NCBI GenBank assembly: GCA_023445705.1 | Contig: JAEXKM010000385.1 | Span: 1-14,427, forward strand | Source of the DNA: Pseudomonadota bacterium | GTDB lineage: Bacteria; Pseudomonadota; Alphaproteobacteria; Caulobacterales; Caulobacteraceae | Length of the DNA stretch: 14,427 bases | Direction of reading: 5' to 3' | Part shown: positions 1-6,165 of the stretch, piece after piece | Numbering within the stretch: the first letter of the stretch is position 1 | How the letters are laid out: every line of letters begins with the position of its first letter | Translations under genes and position numbers: made by a program | Notes under the pieces: generated by a model | Database searches by the model: none | Seen by the model: only the letters and a program-made list of their open reading frames with translations | What the model was told of the DNA's origin: nothing

Positions 1-897
1 GGACAGGAAGATTCCCTCCAGCACCCGCTGGAAGACATAGCCGCCGACGATCACCGCCAGGATTAGCGCCGGTTGGCCCACCGGATGCAGGCCGGCCTGC
101 ACGCCCACCAGCCAGGCCCACCACCAGAACGGCGGGTGGATCAGGTCGATGCCGTGGTCGAAGACGTTGCCGATCTTGGAGCTGGTCAGCGTCACCCGCG
201 CCAGCTTGCCGTCGACCGTGTCGAGGAAGGTCATGATCCAGGCGCAGACCAGGCCCCAGCCGAAGTGCGCGGTCCAGAACAGGTAGAACGCCGCCAGCAC
301 CAGCAGGAAGCCGATAAAGGTCACCTGGTTAGGCGTCATCTTGGCCAGGGCGCACCAGCGCGTCACTACCCGCGCCGGCGGCGGCCAGACGTACTTGGTG
401 ACGACGTCCGTCACGCCCTTGTAGGAGCCCTGGAACAGCCGCTTCTCCACCGCCGCGCGGTTATCGGCGGTCAGCCGCACCAGCACCGGCGGCTCGCGCT
501 TGCGCAGCGCGCTGTTGTAGGCCGAACCCAGCTCCAGCGGCCCTAGGCGAGGAAACTCCGCCGGCGCAGCCTCGGCCAGGCTCGCGCCCGCCTCCAACTG
601 CTCCAGCGCCTTGCGCATCGGCTCGCCGCGGCCATGCATCGCCACCGGCGCGCCGGTCTCGTCGGTCAGCACCACGTCGGGCCGCTCGGCCAGCGCCTTG
701 ATCAGGGACTCGTCGAACACCCAGCCGGAGTCGGCCACGACCACCCCGCGCGCAGGGTCGGGCGCGCCGCTGGCCGCCAGGCCCAGCCGCTGATAGATGC
801 GCTCCAGGCGCTCGGCGGGGCTCATGCCCCAGATGCGCGCCTGCGCCGTTCCGATCACGATGGCGCTCGGACCGCCGGCTTCTGCTGCTTTCGTCAA
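1..897 (-). CDS. CDP-alcohol phosphatidyltransferase with N-terminal nucleotidyltransferase-like domain (3' partial)
   Basis: Integral membrane enzyme that should transfer a phosphoalcohol or phosphatidyl group from a CDP-linked donor, i.e. a phospholipid head-group reaction. The 299 visible codons run off the left edge. The catalytic signature D-x2-D-G-x2-A-R-x8-G-x3-D-x3-D is complete: D226, D229, G230, A233, R234, G243, D247, D251. Hydrophobic segments start near residue 192 (after TPNQVT) and flank it. Residues 12-100 (IVIGTAQARIWG, then VVVADSGWVFD) resemble the fold of sugar-nucleotidyltransferases but lack a clear G-x-G-x-R nucleotide loop. The order recalls bifunctional inositol-phosphate cytidylyltransferase/phosphotransferases, here perhaps with an inactive first half. 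The start is uncertain: TTG at 897 keeps the IVIG strand; TTG 906 or GTG 858 are possible; ATG 825 would delete it. The alcohol substrate cannot be read from sequence. Confidence 0.88.
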   Translation of the reverse strand, partial: MTKAAEAGGPSAIVIGTAQARIWGMSPAERLERIYQRLGLAASGAPDPARGVVVADSGWVFDESLIKALAERPDVVLTDETGAPVAMHGRGEPMRKALEQLEAGASLAEAAPAEFPRLGPLELGSAYNSALRKREPPVLVRLTADNRAAVEKRLFQGSYKGVTDVVTKYVWPPPARVVTRWCALAKMTPNQVTFIGFLLVLAAFYLFWTAHFGWGLVCAWIMTFLDTVDGKLARVTLTSSKIGNVFDHGIDLIHPPFWWWAWLVGVQAGLHPVGQPALILAVIVGGYVFQRVLEGIFLS

Positions 898-913
898 TTC
901 CGCCAACCGCGCT

Positions 914-938
914 CTGATTATATGGAACTGATAATCAG
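914..938. promoter_or_regulatory. Inverted repeat in divergent promoter region
   Basis: CTGATTAT (914-921) and ATAATCAG (931-938) are perfect 8-base inverted repeats around a 9-base spacer. They lie between the CDP-alcohol transferase (minus) and the metallophosphoesterase (plus). Each arm contributes to a -10-like hexamer: TATAAT on the minus strand (922-917) and GATAAT on the plus strand (930-935). This AT-rich island is the only one near either start. I infer a two-way promoter or operator; -35 elements are not convincing. Confidence 0.45.
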
Positions 939-971
939 CTTCGCAGTCCCTCGCTAGAAACCATCGCCGCC

Positions 972-1844
972 TTGCCGCCCTTCCGCCTTGCGCATCTGAC
1001 CGACCCGCACCTGCAGCCGCCGGCCAACGCCCTGCAGAAGAGCGACCTGTTCTCGAAAAGGGGATTGAGCGCCTTCGCCTGGAGACGCAAGGGCCAGGAT
1101 CATCAGACGCAGGTCCTGAAGGCCCTGACGGACGACATCCGCGCCTACGGGCCCGACCATGTCGCCCTCACCGGCGATATCATCAATTTCGCCGCCCCGG
1201 CCGAGTTCGAGGCCGCTCGCGCCTGGCTCCAGAGCCTGGGCGATCCCTCCCAGATCACCGTCAGTCCGGGCAACCACGACGCCCTGGTCGCCAAGGGCGC
1301 GCCCGAACGCTTCGCCCCCTGGCGCGAGTGGCTGGGCGATGAGGACCAGCCCGCCTTTCCGACCCTGCGCCGGCGTGGCCCCGTCGCCATCGTCAACGTC
1401 AACTCGGCGGTTCCCACCGCGCCATGGCTCGCCACCGGCCGCGTCGGCGCCGAGCAGCTCGACGCCCTCGACCGGCTGCTGGCCTCCCTGGATGGGCAAG
1501 ACCTCTTCCGCCTGCTCCTCATCCACCATCCGCCCGCCAAAGGCGTGGTCAGCAAGCGCAAGTCGCTGGAGGACGGCGAGGCCTTCCGCGCGGTGATCAA
1601 GGCCCGCGGCGTCGACCTCATCCTCCACGGCCACGGCCACGAGCCGGCGATCAGCAGGATCGTGGGGCCGAAAGGCGCCGTGCCGGTCCTCAGCGCGCCC
1701 TCGGCCTCGGCCAGCCTGGACGGGCATCACACGCCCGCCCGATGGCACGGCGTCGAGATCGACGGCCGCGCGATCCGCGTCACCGCCCGCGGCCTGGGCC
1801 CCGACGGCCGCTTCGAGGACCTCGGCTCGTATCGCCTGGTCTGA
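972..1844 (+). CDS. Calcineurin-like metallophosphoesterase (class III phosphodiesterase type)
   Basis: Cytosolic binuclear metallophosphoesterase of 290 residues with no signal peptide. All metal and catalytic motifs are present: D11-P-H13 (LTDPHL), G68-D69 (LTGD), G100-N101-H102-D103 (GNHD), H185 in IHHPP, and G220-H221-G222-H223. The DxH first motif and compact size match the CpdA/Rv0805-like group, which hydrolyses cyclic nucleotides or other phosphodiesters. The substrate is not determined by sequence, and a lipid-linked phosphodiester is possible given the divergent phospholipid gene. The start is TTG at 972; no in-frame ATG exists upstream before the stop at 915 and the Shine-Dalgarno site is poor. 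A sequence resembling the Caulobacter housekeeping -10 box (GCTAGAAA, 953-960) sits just upstream. The stop lies 5 bases from the stop of the convergent YoaK gene. Confidence 0.92.
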   Translation: MPPFRLAHLTDPHLQPPANALQKSDLFSKRGLSAFAWRRKGQDHQTQVLKALTDDIRAYGPDHVALTGDIINFAAPAEFEAARAWLQSLGDPSQITVSPGNHDALVAKGAPERFAPWREWLGDEDQPAFPTLRRRGPVAIVNVNSAVPTAPWLATGRVGAEQLDALDRLLASLDGQDLFRLLLIHHPPAKGVVSKRKSLEDGEAFRAVIKARGVDLILHGHGHEPAISRIVGPKGAVPVLSAPSASASLDGHHTPARWHGVEIDGRAIRVTARGLGPDGRFEDLGSYRLV

Positions 1845-1849
1845 CGCCC

Positions 1850-2473
1850 TCAGCCCTCGCGCTCGCGCGGCGCGAAAAGCGTCAGGGATAGCGCGCCCAG
1901 CACCGTGAAGGCGCCCGCCGCAATCCATAGCGCCGGCGCCCCCAACCGCGCGAAGGTCGCCGCGCCCGTCACCGCACCCACGACCAGGCCGACCCACAGC
2001 ATCAGGTGCGGCGCCCAGGCGAACGGCTCTTCCCCGAACAGCGAGGATACGAAGCCCTTGCCCACCTTTACGAGCGCTCCGGTCATGTAGGTGACCCCCA
2101 GCCGCACCTCGCCGCCCTCCGCGAACACCGTGTTCTCCGCGCCCATGGCGACCGCCAGCAGCAGCGCCGCGGGCAGGTGCATGGCATGGGTCGCCAGATA
2201 GCCGCAGATCGCGAGGATCGCCGCCAGCAGCATCAGGATCGCCGGTTCGGGCCGGCGCCTGCGAAGCCGCCTTACCGTGGCGCCCAGCATCACCCCACCG
2301 ACGAAGGCCGCGATCAGGCTGGCGGCCAGCAGCGCGTCGTCGGCCCGCTGGAACAGGTCCACCCCGAGCCGCGTCGAGTTACCGCTCATGAAGGAGACGA
2401 AGTAGCCGCCCGTCAGCAGGAAGCCGATGGCGTCGACATAGCCGGCGACCGAAGCCATCGCTGTCGCGAACAC
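1850..2473 (-). CDS. YoaK family (DUF1275) integral membrane protein
   Basis: About 207 residues, mostly hydrophobic, with about six membrane helices. The N-terminal AGYVDAIGFL followed by FVSFMSGNSTRLGV is the hallmark of the YoaK/DUF1275 family. Its transport or other function is not established; it acts in the inner membrane. The coordinates use GTG at 2473, but that start has no Shine-Dalgarno site and cuts the usual basic N-terminal lead short. The frame stays open to a TAG at 2512-2510, and a CTG at 2500 preceded by AGGAG would add RRLNYRTR before the first helix, as in relatives. I think the true start is probably 2500 (216 residues). The gene lies downstream of the glutathione S-transferase on the same strand and its stop almost touches that of the metallophosphoesterase. 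Confidence 0.88.
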   Translation of the reverse strand: MFATAMASVAGYVDAIGFLLTGGYFVSFMSGNSTRLGVDLFQRADDALLAASLIAAFVGGVMLGATVRRLRRRRPEPAILMLLAAILAICGYLATHAMHLPAALLLAVAMGAENTVFAEGGEVRLGVTYMTGALVKVGKGFVSSLFGEEPFAWAPHLMLWVGLVVGAVTGAATFARLGAPALWIAAGAFTVLGALSLTLFAPREREG

Positions 2474-2497
2474 ACGCGTACGGTAGTTGAGGCGCCT

Positions 2498-2511
2498 CAG
2501 GGCCGGCTCCT
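2498..2511 (-). promoter_or_regulatory. Ribosome binding site and likely CTG start of the YoaK gene
   Basis: Read on the minus strand, AGGAG (2511-2507) is followed by a 6-base spacer and CTG (2500-2498), in frame with the YoaK protein. The next possible start, GTG at 2473, has no such site. A perfect 12-base palindrome TGAGGCGCCTCA (2488-2499) overlaps the CTG and could be an operator or a small mRNA hairpin. Confidence 0.4.
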
Positions 2512-2581
2512 AGTTTCGTGGCGCCGCTCCCTCAGCCGGCCTCGCCCGAACCTATCATCGCCCCAAGCTTCAGCAAAAGCG

Positions 2582-3241
2582 TCAGCCGCGGCTCGCCGCT
2601 TCGAACACCGCCAGCTGGGCTGCGAACGCACGCTGGTACGCCGGCCGCGCCTTGCCCCGAGCGACGTAGGCCAGAAGGTTCGGATGTTGCGCCAGCATGT
2701 CCGACCCCTCCAGCCTGCGCAGCACCGTCACCATCATCAGGTCGCCGGCCGTGAACTCGCCCTCCAGCCATTCGGCCTCGTCCAGCACCCGCGACAGCCG
2801 CTCCAGCCGGCTGCTGATCCGTCCCTCCAGGATAGGCAGACGCGCCTCATGCCAACTCTCGCCCTCCTCGGTGTAGCCGGCCATTTCATGGTCCAGAATC
2901 GGCGGCTCGATGGTGTTCAGCGCCGCGAACATCCACATGATCGCCCTCGCCCTGCCGTTCTCGTCCGCCGGCAGCAGGGCCGGGTGACCGCGGGCGATAT
3001 GCAGCACGATCGCCCCGGACTCGAAGAGCTCCAGTTCGCCTTCCTCATAGGTCGGGATCTGCCCGAACGGATGCAGGGCCAGGTGCGCGGGCGCTTTCAT
3101 CTCCTCGAATGAGACGAGCCGTACGTCATAGGGCTGGCCCACCTCTTCGAACGCCCAACGCACCCGCATGTCGCGCGCCTGACCCTGGCCCTCGTCGGGC
3201 GAACTGGCGAAGGCTGTGATGGTCGGTCTGCTGCTCGACAT
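2582..3241 (-). CDS. Glutathione S-transferase family protein
   Basis: Cytosolic glutathione transferase-like protein of 219 residues, the usual family length. The N-terminal thioredoxin-fold half carries the cis-proline segment FGQIPT (I62-P63) and the E74-S75 pair (FESGAI) that contacts the gamma-glutamyl part of glutathione. The all-helical C-terminal half has the N-capping box T164-A-G-D167 with the following LMMV helix. The catalytic Ser/Cys/Tyr is not obvious: S14 in ASSPDEG is the best candidate. The start is ATG at 3241, with GGAG 6 bases before it. The frame stays open far upstream on this strand, but that part is antisense to the TonB receptor and is not coding. The substrate is unknown. 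The YoaK gene follows on the same strand after roughly 80-110 bases, so co-transcription is possible. Confidence 0.92.
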   Translation of the reverse strand: MSSSRPTITAFASSPDEGQGQARDMRVRWAFEEVGQPYDVRLVSFEEMKAPAHLALHPFGQIPTYEEGELELFESGAIVLHIARGHPALLPADENGRARAIMWMFAALNTIEPPILDHEMAGYTEEGESWHEARLPILEGRISSRLERLSRVLDEAEWLEGEFTAGDLMMVTVLRRLEGSDMLAQHPNLLAYVARGKARPAYQRAFAAQLAVFEAASRG

Positions 3242-3312
3242 GATCTTCTCCGGGCTGATGTTCCAAGGACGAACGACGCCCGCCCCGTCCGACACCGGCT
3301 TCGCTCGAGTCC

Positions 3313-3333
3313 CCTCTCCCCTCAGGGGAGAGG
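3313..3333. repeat. REP-like palindromic intergenic element
   Basis: CCTCTCCCCT and AGGGGAGAGG are perfect 10-base arms around a single C. GAAGGGTGAGGGG follows directly. Palindromes of this wording are scattered between genes in Caulobacterales genomes (recollection, not searched here). Only one copy lies in this window. It could act as a transcript-stabilising hairpin or a REP-type element for the GST or receptor transcripts. Confidence 0.55.
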
Positions 3334-3460
3334 AAGGGTGAGGGGCTAGGGCCTCGACCAAAGAACGCCGTTCTCCACGACACGGTTGTCCCTCCCGACT
3401 CCTGTGTGGAGAAGGACACAGCCCCCTCCCCCCATGGCCAAGCCGCCCTGAATCCGGGCG

Positions 3461-3478
3461 ATGTCGTCCAGCCGTCAA
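3461..3478 (+). promoter_or_regulatory. Candidate Pho box (PhoB binding site)
   Basis: ATGTCGT-CCAG-CCGTCAA has the 7-4-7 spacing of a Pho box. Each heptamer matches CTGTCAT at 5 of 7 positions. It ends 63 bases before the receptor ATG, a suitable place for a PhoB-activated promoter, and the downstream phosphatase makes phosphate control sensible. The match is degenerate and no clear -10 was found, so this is a hypothesis. Confidence 0.35.
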
Positions 3479-3515
3479 TCTTCCTTCGCAGAAGCGTCGC
3501 GCACCTCCACTAAGC

Positions 3516-3538
3516 GGCCCCCACTTCAAATGGGGGCC
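3516..3538 (+). promoter_or_regulatory. RNA hairpin masking the receptor ribosome binding site
   Basis: GGCCCCCA (3516-3523) and TGGGGGCC (3531-3538) form a perfect 8-base-pair, almost all G-C stem with a CTTCAAA loop. It ends 3 bases before ATG 3542. The GGGGG that would serve as the Shine-Dalgarno sequence is inside the stem. The hairpin should lower translation unless it is opened by a protein, RNA or ribosome. Confidence 0.5.
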
Positions 3539-3541
3539 TGC

Positions 3542-6148
3542 ATGTTGCGCCGTACGAACCGAATCCAACTTCTCTCCGCCACTGCCCTGAGCGCGTCGCT
3601 GCTCAGCGGAGCCGCCTGGGGCGAGGAAGCCATGGCGACGGCCGACGGCGGCGGCGAGGTCGAGGCCCTGATGGTCGTGGGCATCCGCGGCAACATCGCC
3701 AACTCGGTGGCGCGCCAGCGCAGCGCCGATGGCGTCGAAAGCGTCCTGACCCGGGACGACGTCGGCCAGTTCCCCGACCAGAACGTCGCCGAAGCAGTCC
3801 GCCGCGCCCCGGGCGTCAACGTCCTCAACGATCAGGGCGAAGGCCGCTTCATCGCCGTCCGCGGCCTGGATCCGAACCTCAACGCCGCCTCGATCAACGG
3901 CGTCCGCATCCCCTCGCCGGAGGCCGATGTCCGCTCGGTCGCCCTCGACGTCATCCCGTCCGAGCTGGTCGAATCCATCGAGATCAAGAAGACCCTGACC
4001 CCGGATATGGACGCCGACACCATCGGCGCCTCCATCGAGATCAACACCACCAGCGCCTTCGACCGTAAGAAGCCGCTGACCGCCGTGACCCTCGAGGCCT
4101 CGTACAACGACGCCACCGGCAAGACGACGCCCAAGGCCGCCCTCGACTTCTCGCGCACCTTCGGCGATCGCTGGGGCGTGGCCGGCGGCCTCTCCTACTA
4201 CAAGCGCCGCTTCGCCACCGACAACGTCGAGATGGACGGCTGGGACACCTCCGACGACGGCGTCGTCTACGCCGACACCCTCGAGTACCGCGACTATGAC
4301 GTCGAGCGGGAACGGATCGGCGGCTCGCTGTCGATCGACTTCCGCATGAACGACACCACCGACCTCTACCTCCGCGGCCTGCACAGCCGGTTCAAGGACC
4401 AGGAAGATCGCCGTCGCCTGATCTTCGAAATGGACGAGGCCCCCAACGGCGGCAGCGCCAACACCGCCTCGTTCTCCTCGGACGACGGCCGGATCCGCGT
4501 CGAACGGGACGTCAAGGACCGCTTCGAGGAGCAGCGTATCAGCTCGCTGGTGTTCGGCGGCGTCACCAAGTTCGACGCCTGGCGCTTCGACTACTCGGCC
4601 GCCTGGGCCAAGTCGCAGGAGAAGGAGAACGGCTCCCTCGATCCCGTCACCTTCCGCCACGACTTCGAAGAGCCCGGCGAGCTCGACGTGAGCTTCGACT
4701 ACAGCGAGCTCGGCAAACCCAAGTACCTGGTCACCAAGGGCCTGACCGCCTTCCTAGACCCGACCGAGTACGGCTTCGACTCTGCCGACCAGACCGCCCT
4801 CAGCCTCTCCCAGGACGAGGAAGTCACCCTGCGCTTCGACGGCTCGCGCCGCTTCGCCATCGAGGGCGGCGAGCTCACCCTGCAGGCCGGCGCCAAGGCC
4901 CGCCTGCGCAAGAAGACCTACGACCTGCAGGTCAATTCCTATGACGGTTACGACGGCGACTTCGACCTGAGCGACGTCACGGCGCCCCAGACCTACGCTC
5001 TCGCGCTTATCGACCCGGTTCCTGGCCGCCCGGAAACGCGCTCATTCTTCTACAGCAATATCAACAAGTTCGAACTCGATCCTATCAAGACGGAATTCGA
5101 GTCGGCGGTCTCCGACTACGACGTCCGCGAGGACATCGTCGCCGGCTACCTCATGGGTAAGCTGGATCGTGGCCCGGTCCGCGCGATCGCCGGCGTCCGC
5201 GTCGAGCACACCGACAACAAGGTCAGCGGCAACTTCGTCCAGCAGATCGAGGAAGGCGCGATCTACAACGGCGTCGAGCTGGACGAGGACACCGTCTTCG
5301 TCACCCCGACCTCGTTCAAGCGGAACTACACCGACGTCCTCCCGAGCGCAGCCCTGCGCTACGAGGCCAGCGAGACCGTCCTGCTCCGCGCCGGCGTCTA
5401 CAAGTCGGTGGTCCGTCCGATGCCGGGCCAGATGGCGCCGCGCTTCATGATCGAGGAGAACGACGACAACGAGCGCGAGGGCGAGTTCGGCAACCCCGAC
5501 CTCAAGCCCTACCGCGCCTGGAACTTCGACGTCTCGGCCGAGTGGTACTTCCAGAAGGGCGCGGTCGTCTCCCTCGGCGTCTTCGCCAAGGACGTCGACG
5601 ACTTCATCATCGACGCCGAGTTCAAGAACATCACCTTCAACGGCGTCTACGCCGACGAGGCGACCATCCCGGTCAACGGCGACAAGGCGAAGATCCGCGG
5701 CGTGGAGTTCAACTACCAGCACGCCCTGCTCGGCCTGCCCGCTCCATTCGACGGCCTGATCTTCGGCTTCAACTACACCTTCACCGACGCCACCGGTAAG
5801 GTTCAGGGCCGCAAGGTCGATCTGCAGGCCTCGGCGCGGAACACCTTCAACGGCACCCTCGGCTACGAGAAGGGCCCGGTCAGCGTCCGGGTCGCCGCCG
5901 CCTATCGCGACAAGTACCTCGACGAGCTCGGCTCCGACGCCGAGAGCGACCGCTACGTCCGCGACCACCTGCAATGGGACGTCACCGCCCGCTACCGCGT
6001 GAACGACCAGGTCCAGGTCTTCGCCGAGTTCATCAACATCGGCGACGAGCCCTACACCGCCTACCAGCGCGGCCCGGGCCGCGACCGCCTGCTGCAGTAC
6101 GAAGAATACTCCTGGACCGGCAAGTTCGGCGTCCGGGCCAACTTCTGA
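3542..6148 (+). CDS. TonB-dependent outer membrane receptor (Xanthomonas/Caulobacter type)
   Basis: Outer membrane active transporter of 868 residues powered by TonB-ExbBD. Residues 1-27 form a signal peptide (RRTNR, hydrophobic core, cleavage near AAWG/EE). A TonB-box-like EALMVVG lies at 41-47. The plug domain spans about 50-170, with FPDQNVAEAVRRAPGV, VRGLDPNLN, INGVRIPSP and IEIKK-TLTPDMDADTIGASI, wording typical of the TIGR01782 group. The rest is a beta-barrel ending in Phe868 (VRANF), the usual outer membrane signal. ATG 3542 was chosen because it starts the signal peptide directly; in-frame ATGs at 3530 and 3461 would put non-signal residues in front. The next gene begins 17 bases after the stop and encodes a secreted phosphoesterase, so the ligand is probably a phosphorylated organic compound or its product. 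That ligand is inference. Confidence 0.95.
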   Translation: MLRRTNRIQLLSATALSASLLSGAAWGEEAMATADGGGEVEALMVVGIRGNIANSVARQRSADGVESVLTRDDVGQFPDQNVAEAVRRAPGVNVLNDQGEGRFIAVRGLDPNLNAASINGVRIPSPEADVRSVALDVIPSELVESIEIKKTLTPDMDADTIGASIEINTTSAFDRKKPLTAVTLEASYNDATGKTTPKAALDFSRTFGDRWGVAGGLSYYKRRFATDNVEMDGWDTSDDGVVYADTLEYRDYDVERERIGGSLSIDFRMNDTTDLYLRGLHSRFKDQEDRRRLIFEMDEAPNGGSANTASFSSDDGRIRVERDVKDRFEEQRISSLVFGGVTKFDAWRFDYSAAWAKSQEKENGSLDPVTFRHDFEEPGELDVSFDYSELGKPKYLVTKGLTAFLDPTEYGFDSADQTALSLSQDEEVTLRFDGSRRFAIEGGELTLQAGAKARLRKKTYDLQVNSYDGYDGDFDLSDVTAPQTYALALIDPVPGRPETRSFFYSNINKFELDPIKTEFESAVSDYDVREDIVAGYLMGKLDRGPVRAIAGVRVEHTDNKVSGNFVQQIEEGAIYNGVELDEDTVFVTPTSFKRNYTDVLPSAALRYEASETVLLRAGVYKSVVRPMPGQMAPRFMIEENDDNEREGEFGNPDLKPYRAWNFDVSAEWYFQKGAVVSLGVFAKDVDDFIIDAEFKNITFNGVYADEATIPVNGDKAKIRGVEFNYQHALLGLPAPFDGLIFGFNYTFTDATGKVQGRKVDLQASARNTFNGTLGYEKGPVSVRVAAAYRDKYLDELGSDAESDRYVRDHLQWDVTARYRVNDQVQVFAEFINIGDEPYTAYQRGPGRDRLLQYEEYSWTGKFGVRANF

Positions 6149-6165
6149 TCGGAGGCTGGAGACCC

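Larger units (their letters stand above)
3242..3541. other. 300-base intergenic regulatory stretch
   Basis: Non-coding gap between the divergent GST and TonB-receptor genes. Codon-like frames here read as repetitive Pro/Ser/Gly strings and are not genes. It holds the palindromic repeat at 3313-3333, a 6-base stem CTGTGT/ACACAG (3402-3407 and 3416-3421, loop GGAGAAGG), pyrimidine-rich tracts around 3421-3433, a candidate Pho box at 3461-3478 and the hairpin at 3516-3538. No clear sigma-70 promoter was found for either gene. Confidence 0.7.

Noticed and set aside
73..957. Plus-strand open frames over the first 950 bases
   Set aside because: They are shadows of the CDP-alcohol transferase on the minus strand, whose active-site motif is complete.
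954..1997. 347-codon open frame antisense to the metallophosphoesterase
   Set aside because: It is a GC-rich shadow: low-complexity Gly/Ala/Arg/Asp composition, no family motif, and the opposite strand has every catalytic motif of a real gene.
3402..3421. CTGTGT/ACACAG stem as a terminator
   Set aside because: No gene ends nearby on the plus strand, the stem is only 6 base pairs and no U-tract follows.
3461..3541. Earlier ATG starts (3461, 3530) for the TonB receptor
   Set aside because: They would put non-hydrophobic residues before the signal peptide; ATG 3542 starts it directly.
3242..4660. Long in-frame upstream extension of the GST gene on the minus strand
   Set aside because: It is antisense to the TonB receptor plug and crosses the palindromic repeat; GST similarity begins only at ATG 3241, which has a good ribosome binding site.
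5974..6165. Upstream extension of the phosphoesterase frame
   Set aside because: It overlaps the receptor gene in another frame, is Arg/Pro-rich, and would bury the signal peptide; ATG 6166 has good ribosome binding sequences.
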